Shown here: positions 8,747-16,984 of the stretch, piece after piece
Position numbering within the stretch: position 1 is the stretch's first letter
Layout: each line of letters begins with the position of its first letter
From: Gracilibacillus sp. YIM 98692
GTDB lineage: Bacteria > Bacillota > Bacilli > Bacillales > Amphibacillaceae
DNA: 64,000 nucleotides
Direction of reading: 5' to 3'
Assembly (NCBI RefSeq): GCF_010993965.1
Contig: NZ_WIXM01000001.1
Location: 124,001 to 188,000, forward strand
The notes under the pieces: generated by a model
What the model was told of the DNA's origin: nothing
Databases searched by the model: none
What the model saw: the letters and a program-made list of their open reading frames with translations, nothing else
Position numbers and translations under genes: made by a program

Positions 8747-9181
8747 ATGACAAAAGAAATTTTAACAAAGGACAATATTGTACTAGGGACAACAGTTAGC
8801 AACAAGGAAGAAGCTATTCGTTTTACAGGAAACATCTTAAAGGAAAACGGTTATGTCGAAGCAGCATATATCGACAAAATGCTAGAACGTGAGCAAGTGA
8901 CTTCTACTTATATCGGAAATCATGTTGCTATCCCTCATGGAACAGAAGATGCGAAAAAATCAGTGGAAGCTACTGGAATTTCTGTCGTGATCGTTCCAGA
9001 TGGGGTTGATTTTGATGGTAATACAGTAAACATTCTGATTGGCATTGCAGGTAAAGGTGATGAACATTTAGATATTTTATCCAAAATTGCATTAGTCTGT
9101 GCTGAAGAAGACAATATTCAAAAGCTTATTCATGCCGAAACAAAAGAAGATATTATCGACATCTTAGGAGGCGTAAACTAA
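8747..9181 (+). CDS. mtlF: Mannitol-specific PTS EIIA component
   Basis: A 144-residue cytoplasmic phosphocarrier that passes phosphate from HPr to the EIIB domain of MtlA. The active-site His64 lies in YIGNHVAIPHGTEDAK, the canonical EIIA-Mtl motif. The start is preceded by AAAGGAG, 19 bp after the mtlR stop. The stop codon abuts the mtlD ATG without a gap, indicating translational coupling. Confidence 0.96.
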   Translation: MTKEILTKDNIVLGTTVSNKEEAIRFTGNILKENGYVEAAYIDKMLEREQVTSTYIGNHVAIPHGTEDAKKSVEATGISVVIVPDGVDFDGNTVNILIGIAGKGDEHLDILSKIALVCAEEDNIQKLIHAETKEDIIDILGGVN

Positions 9182-10318
9182 ATGTTAGCTGTTCATTTTG
9201 GAGCAGGAAATATCGGGAGAGGTTTTATTGGGGCATTGCTTCATGATGCAGGATACCACACTACTTTTATTGATGTGAATAAAGAAGTGATTGATGCGAT
9301 TAACCAAGAAAAACAGTATCGCGTGATATTATCCGATCAAGCTCAGCAAGAACAAATGGTGGACCATATCTCGGGCATTGTTAGTACAGATAATCCAGAT
9401 CAAGTAGTTGATGCTATTGCACAAGCAGATATTATCACTACAGCAGTCGGGCCAAATGTATTACCGATTATCTCCAAAAATATTGCTGATGGGTTATTAA
9501 ATAGAATCGAGCAAACCGATACTCCCATTAATATCATTGCTTGTGAAAATATGATTGGCGGCAGTACGCTATTAAAAGAAAAAGTAATGGAGCAGCTACC
9601 AGAGGATAAAAAACAAACAGCAGATCAAATCGCTGGCTTTCCTGATTCAGCAGTCGATCGAATTGTGCCGAATCAATCGAATGAAGATTTATTAACGGTT
9701 TCCGTTGAACCTTATTATGAATGGGTAGTGGAACAACCGAACATAAAAGGAGAAGTTCCAGCTATTGAAGGTATCACATATGTTAAGGACTTAAAGCCTT
9801 ATATTGAAAGAAAACTGTTTACTGTTAATACAGGGCATGCTGCAACAGCTTACGTTGGGAAAAAATATGGCTATCAAAATATTGAAGAAGCGATTCAGGA
9901 TGAGAAAGTCCGCTCTGTTGTCGAAAATGCTTTAAAGGAAACGGGAGACGTCTTAATCAAGTTGTATGATTTTGATAAAGACGAGCATAATCAATATCGA
10001 AATAAGATATTAGAACGATTTACCAATCCTTACCTTTCGGATGAAGTAACAAGAGTTGGGCGAGGGCCATTGCGTAAACTTGGAACAACAGATCGACTAA
10101 TCCGTCCGGCAAGTCTGTTTGTAGAATTATTTGATAACCCTCCAGAACATTTAGCAAAAGTGATCGCGGCGGCTTTAACGTACGAAAATGCGGAAGATCC
10201 AGAAGCGGTCGAGCTACATCAAATGACACAAGAAAAAGGTTATAAAGAAACCTTGAAACAAGTATCTGATTTACCGGAAGATCATCCTTTAATGGATACA
10301 GTTTTACAATACGTGTGA
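9182..10318 (+). CDS. mtlD: Mannitol-1-phosphate 5-dehydrogenase
   Basis: Oxidises mannitol 1-phosphate to fructose 6-phosphate with NAD, feeding glycolysis. The 378-residue protein begins with the Rossmann motif VHFGAGNIGRGFIG. The catalytic-region helix near residue 210 contains KLFTVNTGHAATAYVGK, typical of the polyol long-chain dehydrogenases. Its RBS, GGAGG, lies inside the end of mtlF. It is the last gene of the operon and is followed by a hairpin. Confidence 0.97.
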   Translation: MLAVHFGAGNIGRGFIGALLHDAGYHTTFIDVNKEVIDAINQEKQYRVILSDQAQQEQMVDHISGIVSTDNPDQVVDAIAQADIITTAVGPNVLPIISKNIADGLLNRIEQTDTPINIIACENMIGGSTLLKEKVMEQLPEDKKQTADQIAGFPDSAVDRIVPNQSNEDLLTVSVEPYYEWVVEQPNIKGEVPAIEGITYVKDLKPYIERKLFTVNTGHAATAYVGKKYGYQNIEEAIQDEKVRSVVENALKETGDVLIKLYDFDKDEHNQYRNKILERFTNPYLSDEVTRVGRGPLRKLGTTDRLIRPASLFVELFDNPPEHLAKVIAAALTYENAEDPEAVELHQMTQEKGYKETLKQVSDLPEDHPLMDTVLQYV

Positions 10319-10329
10319 AATGGAAGGAT

Positions 10330-10358
10330 TGTCTCCAAAGCGTAACTTGGAGACATTT
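10330..10358. terminator. Terminator after mtlD
   Basis: TGTCTCCAA and TTGGAGACA form a 9-bp stem with an eight-base loop followed by TTTCCTTT. It lies in the 43-bp gap between the convergent mtlD and 10362 genes and could serve both strands. Confidence 0.75.
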
Positions 10359-10361
10359 CCT

Positions 10362-11486
10362 TTATGAATTACCTTCCCCTTCCTCTCTATCATTCCAAAC
10401 AAAGACGACACCTGCTCTTGGTAAGATCCAGTCATGGATATCGATTTTGATCGTGTCATTCGGTAATCTGGTGATCGATTCTGTCTCATTTAAAAAAGGA
10501 ATTGCTTCGACAGCCATTTTATCTTCTACATGCATAAACATGATTTCCACATCTTCTGTTGGCTCTGAGATCATCACAATAAATTTCTTCTGGCTTTTCA
10601 ATTGCGGCATTTGAAAACGCAAATGTACTTTCGACAGTTCACCAGTTGGGATTTCTTCTGGAAAATCTAGCAGCAAATTAAAGCCTTCATGCCCTTCATT
10701 GTTGACCACTCGATATGGCAGAACTTGGCCATTAATTTCTATCGATAATTGTAGAATCTCCTTAACGAATTGCTCTAGTTCTGGCACAGACAAGCTCTTT
10801 AATAAATGATTATGCTCATCGTTTATCCATAAATTTTCCCGAAACAAAAATTCGGCTCGTTGATAAAGTCCGTCCAAGGTGCTTTCTTTGTAAGAAAAGC
10901 CGATGCGGACATCGTTGCTTTTCTTGTAATTGGTTAAGTCGCGCTCAAAGGACAGGTCTTGGCGGACGAAGTGATAGATGGCTGGATCGAATCGGAATGT
11001 TTTATCTCCTATCAGATAAGGCTTAAGGTTTTTTGCTTCTAAATAAGAGATATAGTATTTGAAGCGGTGCCTATATTGATAGGATCTCGTCAGATAGGAT
11101 TTGATTAAGCTTTCATAGAGCATTCTTCCGACGGTTTTTCCTAAAATCGATTCGGTCGCTTTTTGGACGAACTTTTTCTTGGATTCTGTTGAAAAACGAT
11201 CCATAATCCGTTCATCTAATAGCATCGTTTCGGTCATTCTTTCGGTGAGTTCAAGGTCTTTTTGTTTTTGGGTAAAGTGATCGTATAAAAAGTTAAAGAG
11301 AACCAGCGGGATCATGACACTTACTAAAGCGTTAATTACGTCAAAATATAATTGGTCCCATGAATAAATGCCTAACAATACATTAATCAGAATCACAATG
11401 AATAATAGTAATACGACTAATGAGAAAAATAATATACTAATATTTTTAAAAGATCGATGGAGTAATGATCTTTCTTCTTTTCGCAA
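10362..11486 (-). CDS. Unknown protein with two N-terminal membrane segments
   Basis: A 374-residue protein I do not recognise. Two strongly hydrophobic helices lie at about residues 15-38 and 48-68. A charged region follows (ERMTETMLLDERIMDRFS), then a long soluble domain rich in beta-type sequence with no known catalytic motif. The topology suggests a cytoplasmic domain anchored by a hairpin. It starts 4 bp after the stop of the D-Ala-D-Ala dipeptidase and is certainly cotranscribed with it, so a role in envelope remodelling or stress is possible but only inferred. Confidence 0.75.
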   Translation of the reverse strand: MRKEERSLLHRSFKNISILFFSLVVLLLFIVILINVLLGIYSWDQLYFDVINALVSVMIPLVLFNFLYDHFTQKQKDLELTERMTETMLLDERIMDRFSTESKKKFVQKATESILGKTVGRMLYESLIKSYLTRSYQYRHRFKYYISYLEAKNLKPYLIGDKTFRFDPAIYHFVRQDLSFERDLTNYKKSNDVRIGFSYKESTLDGLYQRAEFLFRENLWINDEHNHLLKSLSVPELEQFVKEILQLSIEINGQVLPYRVVNNEGHEGFNLLLDFPEEIPTGELSKVHLRFQMPQLKSQKKFIVMISEPTEDVEIMFMHVEDKMAVEAIPFLNETESITRLPNDTIKIDIHDWILPRAGVVFVWNDREEGEGNS

Positions 11487-11490
11487 TGCT

Positions 11491-12219
11491 TTACTCTCCC
11501 CTGTCTGCTACCCCGTATATAGCGGTGTTTTTTTCTTTGTTTTGCGCCCACCATTGATTGCCATAATCAAAGTGCCACCATTCTTGATGATAATTGCTAA
11601 AGCCAACATCTGTTAATGCGTGATAAAGTAATCGCCGGTTTTCTAAAATGCGAGTTTCTTGTTTGGTGAACGGGCGTTGTTCTTTCAAAATTTCATAATA
11701 GGCAGTATTAGCTTTTTCTGTAAAGTCATCAAAAGCAGTTCCGAAGGGCAATAAGTTTTTTTGATCATCGATGATGGCAAGGTCAATGGCTCCTCCGGTG
11801 ATATGCGGTGCTGGATGATCTGGATCAACCGATGGATGCGAAACAAAGTTGGTTGTTCTTCTCTCCCATGTTTGCTCGTTTTCGTTCGGAAATTCTCTCG
11901 TTATTTTTTGATAATACTGATCGTAAATCGCCTTTTGTACTGGATAAGGGCGATATCCATCCCATATGATAAATTGAAAACCTGTTGGTAAATGTATTGC
12001 TGCTTTTTCTAAAAGGTCGACTAGCGATTCTCTTACATAGCAGTGGTTTAGCGCACCTGGTATACCCTGTTTGTTGTATTGAGCCATTTCTGAGATCTTG
12101 TCGGATTGGATATGGTGGATATTGACAAGCTTTTCTCCATTATCGTGTATGGGGATGTATTTCTGTTTAAAATCGGGATGAACCTTTGTTGGAATCCTGT
12201 GCTCGTAGTATGTAGACAT
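11491..12219 (-). CDS. D-alanyl-D-alanine dipeptidase (VanX/DdpX family, M15D)
   Basis: A zinc metallopeptidase that cleaves free D-Ala-D-Ala. The 242 residues contain the complete M15D set: Arg90 in IIWDGYRPYPVQ, zinc ligands His139 and Asp146 (HITGGAID), catalytic Glu213 and zinc ligand His216 (EWWHFDYG). No vanA, vanH or two-component genes are nearby, so this is more likely peptidoglycan dipeptide recycling than glycopeptide resistance. It has no obvious signal peptide. GGGAG lies upstream of the ATG. It is the first gene of an operon with the two-TM protein. Confidence 0.9.
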   Translation of the reverse strand: MSTYYEHRIPTKVHPDFKQKYIPIHDNGEKLVNIHHIQSDKISEMAQYNKQGIPGALNHCYVRESLVDLLEKAAIHLPTGFQFIIWDGYRPYPVQKAIYDQYYQKITREFPNENEQTWERRTTNFVSHPSVDPDHPAPHITGGAIDLAIIDDQKNLLPFGTAFDDFTEKANTAYYEILKEQRPFTKQETRILENRRLLYHALTDVGFSNYHQEWWHFDYGNQWWAQNKEKNTAIYGVADRGE

Positions 12220-12306
12220 AGTAAACGCTCCCTTTTAATTGGAAGATGGTATATACTTTATCTTATCAAAAATAGAGAGGATTGTGTTATGATTTTAAGG
12301 CAAACA

Positions 12307-12353
12307 AAAGGAAGCATGCAATTGCCAAATACGGCAAAGTGATGCTTCCCTTT
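12307..12353 (-). terminator. Hairpin upstream of the dipeptidase operon, downstream edge of mqo
   Basis: AAAGGAAGCAT pairs with ATGCTTCCCTTT, with an inner TTGCC/GGCAA stem. Read on the minus strand it is followed by TTTTGTTT, so it terminates the mqo transcript. Confidence 0.8.
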
Positions 12354-12365
12354 CAAATACGAATT

Positions 12366-13895
12366 TTAGTTATGTTGTTGGTTGGCTACTTGTTCATCCA
12401 CTTCATCAACTTCATCCACGAAACCGAGGGCTTGATCTGTTGAATCATGAATTTCATGGATAAGCTTTGGGTTCTCTACTAACTTCATGCCATAAGAAGG
12501 AATCATTTCTTTAATTTTTGGTTCCCACTCTTTTATTTCTTGCGGGAAGCATCTTTCTAACACTTCTAACATGACAGAAACAGCTGTAGATGCCCCAGGA
12601 GAAGCGCCAAGCAATGCTGCTATCGAACCATCTGCAGCACTGACAACTTCCGTACCAAATTGAAGGGTTCCTCTCCCTCCGCCTTCCGTATCTTTAATCA
12701 CTTGCACACGTTGACCCGCTACTACGATATCCCAATCCTCGCTTTTGGCATCCGGGATAAACTCACGTAACTCTTCCATGCGCTGTTCTTTTGATAACAT
12801 CACTTGCTGAATGAGATATTTTGTCAATGGCATATTTTTAGCACCTGCCGATAACAGGGTCAAGAGATTATCCGGTTTCACGGAAGTTACCAAATCAAAT
12901 ATAGAACCAGTTTTTAAGAACTTAGGTGAGAAGCCAGCGTACGGTCCAAATAATAGCGATTTTTTATTGTCGATAAATCGCGTGTCAAGATGCGGAACAG
13001 ACATTGGCGGAGCACCAACCTTCGCTTTTCCGTAAACCTTTGCATGATGCTTCGCTACAACTTCCGGATTATTGCACGCCATAAATAATCCGCTAACCGG
13101 GAATCCTCCCATATTTTTTCCTTCAGAGATACCGGATTTTTGCAGTAAATGCAGACTGCCTCCTCCAGCGCCGATAAATACAAATTTTGCAGTATGTGTT
13201 TCCACGATACCGCTATCAATATTTCTCACTTTTAGTTCCCATGAGCCGTCGCTAGTTTGTGTCATATCCTCCACACTATGCTTGTACTTTACATCAACGT
13301 TTTGACTATCTAAGTGGTCAAACAGTTTTCGAGTTAAAGCACCAAAGTTTACATCCGTTCCAGATTCGATTCTTGTTGCTGCTATTGGTTCATCCACTGT
13401 CCGATCTTGCATCATAAGTGGAATCCATTCTTTCAGTTTTTCCGGCTCATCGGAAAATTCCATCCCTTCAAACAATGGATTGTTTGACATCGCTTCAAAA
13501 CGTTTTTTTAAAAACGATACATTTTGTTCTCCTTGTACAAAACTTATATGAGGCAATGGCTCGATAAAGTCTCTCGGATTACTGATCAAATTGCTGTTTA
13601 CTAGATGAGACCAAAACTGCTTGGAAACCTGAAACTGTTCATTTACTTTTATCGCTTTCTTCATGTCTATCGACCCATCTGGTTTTTCAGATGTGTAGTT
13701 AAGCTCACACAGTGCTGCATGTCCTGTACCCGCATTATTCCATTCGTTAGAGCTTTCTTCTCCTGACTTTTCAAGCTTCTCAAAAACTGTAATTTCCCAG
13801 TCCGGTGCTAATTCTTTCAACAGTGATCCCAAAGTCGCACTCATGATGCCAGCACCGATTAAGATAACGTCTGTTTTATTATGTCTGCTGCTCAT
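12366..13895 (-). CDS. mqo: Malate:quinone oxidoreductase
   Basis: A membrane-associated FAD enzyme that oxidises malate to oxaloacetate and passes electrons to quinone. The frame is open for 48 more codons upstream. I place the start at 13895 because AAGGAAGG precedes that ATG and the protein then opens with the expected [15 protein letters not shown] dinucleotide-binding motif, giving 509 residues, normal for Mqo. Family markers include [18 protein letters not shown] and [18 protein letters not shown] near the C-terminus. It is monocistronic, with the hairpin at 12307-12353 downstream. Confidence in function is high. Confidence 0.95.
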   Translation of the reverse strand: MSSRHNKTDVILIGAGIMSATLGSLLKELAPDWEITVFEKLEKSGEESSNEWNNAGTGHAALCELNYTSEKPDGSIDMKKAIKVNEQFQVSKQFWSHLVNSNLISNPRDFIEPLPHISFVQGEQNVSFLKKRFEAMSNNPLFEGMEFSDEPEKLKEWIPLMMQDRTVDEPIAATRIESGTDVNFGALTRKLFDHLDSQNVDVKYKHSVEDMTQTSDGSWELKVRNIDSGIVETHTAKFVFIGAGGGSLHLLQKSGISEGKNMGGFPVSGLFMACNNPEVVAKHHAKVYGKAKVGAPPMSVPHLDTRFIDNKKSLLFGPYAGFSPKFLKTGSIFDLVTSVKPDNLLTLLSAGAKNMPLTKYLIQQVMLSKEQRMEELREFIPDAKSEDWDIVVAGQRVQVIKDTEGGGRGTLQFGTEVVSAADGSIAALLGASPGASTAVSVMLEVLERCFPQEIKEWEPKIKEMIPSYGMKLVENPKLIHEIHDSTDQALGFVDEVDEVDEQVANQQHN

Positions 13896-14106
13896 TTTTA
13901 CCTTCCTTATACGATAAGATTTACAGAAAGGATGCAGGCGTTCTTGCTTAGACGTCATTGCAAGCAAGGACGCGATTTCGTCACACATCTTTTCTGGAAC
14001 AATGATAATCTGATCATAGTGTACCACTATAATCAATAGATTAAAATATTTATGTACTATTATATAATAGTTATGAGCTATTTAAAAGTTGGCAACTCTC
14101 CGCCCT

Positions 14107-14556
14107 CTACTCCAACTTCGATAATACTCTATTGACTATACTAAAGGCTCCCTTTAATTCCTGTTTATCTTCATCGCTTAAAGTCTCAAATCTTTTTTGT
14201 ACTACTTCATATAAAATCTGTTTTTTCTTCTTAGAAAACACCATTCCCTCTTCTGTCATTTGAATATAAGATACACGTCGATCTTGTTCGTCTTTGACCC
14301 GAGAAATAAGTTGTTTTTCTAATAACTTGTGAACCAATGGACTTAGATTCGATTTATTTATTCCTAACTTTTTGGATATATCCGACATTTTGATTGGACC
14401 CTCATGCTCGACGATGTGCAAAATATGAAAATGAGAAGGATGAAGATCCTCATTCTGCAGAAACGGAATATTGCCGAAGACTTTTTTAGGTAAAAGCGGC
14501 AACACCGTTAGCACCTGCTCAACTAGTTCATTTGTAAGTAAATCCTTTTCTTTCAT
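14107..14556 (-). CDS. MarR-family transcriptional regulator
   Basis: A 149-residue winged-helix repressor-type protein. The HTH reads IKMSDISKKLGINKSNLSPLVHKLLEKQLI (about residues 55-85). The wing follows with RVKDEQDRRVSYIQMTEEG, and long helices lie at both ends for dimerisation. No target operator could be identified. It starts about 210 bp upstream of mqo in the same direction, so mqo is a candidate target only by position. The upstream region carries a three-unit 21-bp repeat array. Confidence 0.88.
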   Translation of the reverse strand: MKEKDLLTNELVEQVLTVLPLLPKKVFGNIPFLQNEDLHPSHFHILHIVEHEGPIKMSDISKKLGINKSNLSPLVHKLLEKQLISRVKDEQDRRVSYIQMTEEGMVFSKKKKQILYEVVQKRFETLSDEDKQELKGAFSIVNRVLSKLE

Positions 14557-14694
14557 GCAAGTCTCTCCTTAAATGCAAGTGTTGATTTTTTATAGTTATC
14601 ATAACACAACTTTTTCCGAGTGGTCTTATATGTATTCTATCATTTCCGTTAAAAGTTTGAAAAAGACCTACCCTTTTTAGGGGGCACTTTTTCT

Positions 14695-14765
14695 CGTTTA
14701 CCGGTCAGTCTTGCGCGTTTGTCCGTCACTTTCACTGCTTTATCGGTCAGTTGCTCTTGTCAGAC
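14695..14765 (-). repeat. Three 21-bp LTDK-type tandem repeats
   Basis: The core CSGTCA starts at 14702, 14723 and 14744, an exact 21-bp period. On the minus strand the units read EQLTDKAVKVTDKRARLTGK, matching the heptads at 44.1 kb and 3.9 kb. The array lies between the divergent MarR and carbonic anhydrase genes. No start codon of good quality precedes the frame. Confidence 0.75.
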
Positions 14766-14836
14766 ATAGAAATACGGCACCACTCATATGAATGAAAATA
14801 GTGCAGTCGATAAACTGAACAAAAGGGGATGAAAAT

Positions 14837-15586
14837 ATGTACGGTGAATCAAGGAATTGCTCCAACCCTCACTGCTTCAATCCATATTGTCAATGTGGAG
14901 AAAATTGCAGGTGTGGCCCCTACTATCAATGTGGAGAGCATGTAGGGCAGATGCCTGCTTTTAAACAGCCAGGTATATATCCTCAGCATCAAATCATTTG
15001 CTACAATCCACCAGTTGAAGAGGTACCTTATGCGGAATATCCAAAAATTCGAACCACAGTAGTTATGGGGCCCAATTCGTATGTGTTCGGAGATGTGTAT
15101 GTCGATGATGATGTAATGATTGGTTGGAATAACCTGATTCGAGCAGACTCTTCTTCTCCTTATTACATTGGTAAGAAAACGAATGTGCAGGACTTTGTCT
15201 TAATTCACTGTCATCCTGGTGAACAAATTGAAGTGGATGGGAAAAACTACGGCGTTTATATTAGTGATGAGGTCAGTATTCTTCACCACGCACAGCCACA
15301 TGGGCCATTATTTGTTGGAAGAAACACCTTTATTGGAGAGAATGTTTCCATTTATGGGGCAAAAATTGGGAAGGATTGTGTGATTATGCACGGTGCCACT
15401 GTTGCAGATTATGTCACGATTCAAGACGGACGTTTTATTGCACCAGGGCAATCTGTTTGGAAGCAACAACAAGCAGATCAATTACCAGCCGTGCCATCAA
15501 AATTCAAAAATCTAAATCAAGAAATTGTAGATCATTATTACAGATTAGGAAAGTCCTATCAGCGAAATACGCAGTTATTCATTTAG
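14837..15586 (+). CDS. Gamma-class carbonic anhydrase with a Cys-rich N-terminal extension
   Basis: The 249-residue protein has a left-handed beta-helix domain (about 70-215) closely similar to archaeal Cam, including EVDGKNYGVYIS and HHAQPHGP. The three zinc ligands are predicted as His124, His150 and His155, and Arg102, Asp104 and Gln118 of the active site are kept. The Cam proton-shuttle Glu62 is replaced by Ser105, and the acidic loop carrying Glu84 is absent. The first 35 residues hold seven cysteines (8, 13, 18, 20, 24, 26, 32), many in CxC pairs, and probably bind metal or crosslink. RBS AAAAGGGG. No signal peptide. The fusion is unusual. Confidence 0.85.
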   Translation: MYGESRNCSNPHCFNPYCQCGENCRCGPYYQCGEHVGQMPAFKQPGIYPQHQIICYNPPVEEVPYAEYPKIRTTVVMGPNSYVFGDVYVDDDVMIGWNNLIRADSSSPYYIGKKTNVQDFVLIHCHPGEQIEVDGKNYGVYISDEVSILHHAQPHGPLFVGRNTFIGENVSIYGAKIGKDCVIMHGATVADYVTIQDGRFIAPGQSVWKQQQADQLPAVPSKFKNLNQEIVDHYYRLGKSYQRNTQLFI

Positions 15587-15592
15587 TGTGTC

Positions 15593-15626
15593 GGGAGAAA
15601 TGGCTTCCTTTATTCTCCCTTCCTCT
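15593..15626 (+). terminator. Terminator after the carbonic anhydrase gene
   Basis: GGGAGAA pairs with TTCTCCC around a 13-base loop, followed by TTCCTCTTCTTTTT. Confidence 0.6.
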
Positions 15627-15815
15627 TCTTTTTAAAAATCAATCTCTAACATTTGTTTCCATTCATTCAGCATATGCCTATGCATCTCCACTGTCTTCAA
15701 GGTAGAATCCTTTTTACCGATCTTACTGGATTGAAAAAGAATCGTACCATAAGCTAAAATAGTAAGGGCAAATGCCACTTTTTGCGTTTCTACTGCCTCT
15801 CCTTCTAAAGAAAAA

Positions 15816-15862
15816 CTAAGGCTTATCTCCATGTATGAATGGCGAAAGCCTTAGCTTTTCTT
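15816..15862 (-). terminator. Hairpin terminator for the lipoprotein remnant
   Basis: CTAAGGCTT and AAGCCTTAG form a 9-bp stem with a 21-base loop. The minus strand continues with TTTTTCTTT, the plus strand with CTTTTCTT, so it could work in both directions. Confidence 0.55.
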
Positions 15863-15888
15863 ATATTATCATCCTAAAAACTGATAGT

Positions 15889-16137
15889 CTAAAAAACAAA
15901 TGAATAAGCTTGTTGTGCTTGCGATTCACGAATGTACTGTTTTGAGCTAATCTCCTCTTCCTTTAATCCTTCTATCATGGATAATACCTTATCAATTTTT
16001 TCTTCGACAATTTTCGCGCACTCTCCCGATGAGCTCCTATCTTCCACCTTTTGAATAAAATCAAGAGCAAAATCCTTATCCTTAAAACGTATCGTCTCTT
16101 CATTAGAGCATGCACTTAACCCAAAAATTTTGTTCTT
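15889..16137 (-). pseudogene. Remnant of a small lipoprotein gene lacking its signal-peptide start
   Basis: An 82-codon frame reads KNKIFGLSACSNEE at its beginning, which looks like the end of a lipoprotein signal peptide with lipobox LSAC. It ends ESQAQQAYSFVF. The frame is interrupted by TAG at 16138-16140, only four codons after an in-frame ATG, so no usable signal peptide or start remains. The body is charged and helical. I read it as a decayed lipoprotein gene. The hairpin at 15816-15862 would have been its terminator. Confidence 0.55.
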
Positions 16138-16217
16138 CTATAATTCATTCATGTATAAAATTGCATCAGCTTTAACAATTAACTGCAACGGATGTGCATT
16201 GAAAAAGAGTGAAGAAT

Positions 16218-16267
16218 TCAAATATTAAGTACCACAAACCTTCGGGGGAGTGGTACTTAGTATTTGA
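16218..16267. repeat. Long stem-loop with UUCG-type loop
   Basis: Eighteen bases from TCAAATATT to ACCAC pair with the mirror arm ending TATTTGA with a single G-T mismatch. The loop contains CCTTCGG. A second, shorter inverted repeat, CCCACG (16280-16285) with CGTGGG (16308-16313), follows. No open frame is attached. It may be the end of a decayed IS200/IS605-type element or a free palindromic element. The remaining sequence 16324-16618 shows nothing I can name. Confidence 0.6.
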
Positions 16268-16618
16268 CCTCACTCTTATCCCACGTCTAAAGACAGGTTA
16301 CACCCTGCGTGGGGTTTCCCGTTCGGAAAGTCTGTAATATATCTCAAAACACCCTCCTATAACATACAGCATTTTGTCTTTTTCTTATATCCATATTTTA
16401 ACAGAATCAATTTATGATACTTTAAACAGTGCGAACTTGCTTCTTGGCTATGGATGCTTGTAATTTCTTTTATTTCCCAGGAAATATGTCAGGCTTTATC
16501 CTTTTTTCGACACCAAGTCTGTTTGTTCTACAAACTGATGTATTACCTTTTAACTGGAATATTTAGTATGCAGTTATACCTTAGTGTTTTGCAAAAGGAA
16601 CTCCAACCAACAGCTGTT

Positions 16619-16823
16619 CTAAAAATTCCATAGTTCCTTTCCCCATTTCACCGTAAATTTGATGACAAACCAAGAACCGATGACGAAAACAATAAAGCCG
16701 ACAAAATCTAGTAATATAGCAATATAATAATTAGGCTGATAATAATGTAAAATAGTCCAGCCTAAAGAACAAAATCATAAAACTAACTAGGTAAGCTATA
16801 AATAATGTTATATATCTTTCCAT
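16619..16823 (-). pseudogene. Small membrane protein gene broken by a one-base frameshift
   Basis: An ATG at 16823 with AAAGGA upstream opens MERYITLFIAYLVSFMILFF. After about 20 codons the reading continues one frame over as GWTILHYYQPNYYIAILLDF, followed by a second hydrophobic helix, ending KFTVKWGKELWNF-stop. Total length is 205 bp, that is 68 codons plus one base. Both halves are membrane-like and meet without a gap, so this is one two-helix protein of about 67 residues disrupted by an indel near 16757-16765. Function unknown. Confidence 0.6.
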
Positions 16824-16917
16824 TTTCAAATCCTTTCGTTCTCTTGATCTTAGAGGTAGCCATAAAGCGAATAATATTACACAATAGTAGTTTTTAAATT
16901 TCCAATACTGGTAATAC

Positions 16918-16964
16918 TTGCTAAAACTAATACCATTAGTTATAATGAAACTAACGGCATTAGT
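16918..16964 (+). promoter_or_regulatory. Promoter with two palindromic TetR-type operators
   Basis: TTGCTA (16918-16923) and TATAAT (16941-16946) are 17 bp apart. The palindromes ACTAATACCATTAGT (16926-16940) and ACTAACGGCATTAGT (16950-16964) lie on either side of the -10 box, 24 bp centre to centre. The operon downstream encodes a TetR regulator, so these are its probable autoregulatory operators. Confidence 0.85.
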
Positions 16965-16984
16965 TTGCAGAGGAGGTTGTTCGA

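Noticed and set aside
11491-12219. VanX as a vancomycin-resistance determinant
   Set aside because: No vanH, vanA-type ligase or VanRS genes in the neighbourhood; stand-alone dipeptidases are common in Bacillaceae.
13896-14036. Upstream extension of mqo by 48 residues
   Set aside because: No RBS for the upstream start, and the Rossmann motif would be unusually far inside. AAGGAAGG marks the start at 13895.
15632-15832. A 66-codon minus-strand frame after the carbonic anhydrase gene
   Set aside because: No RBS, and the start lies in the loop of the hairpin at 15816-15862, so transcription would usually end there. No recognisable family.
16218-16313. A riboswitch or T-box
   Set aside because: The long stem has no conserved T-box or riboswitch core, and the next gene is broken or on the other strand.
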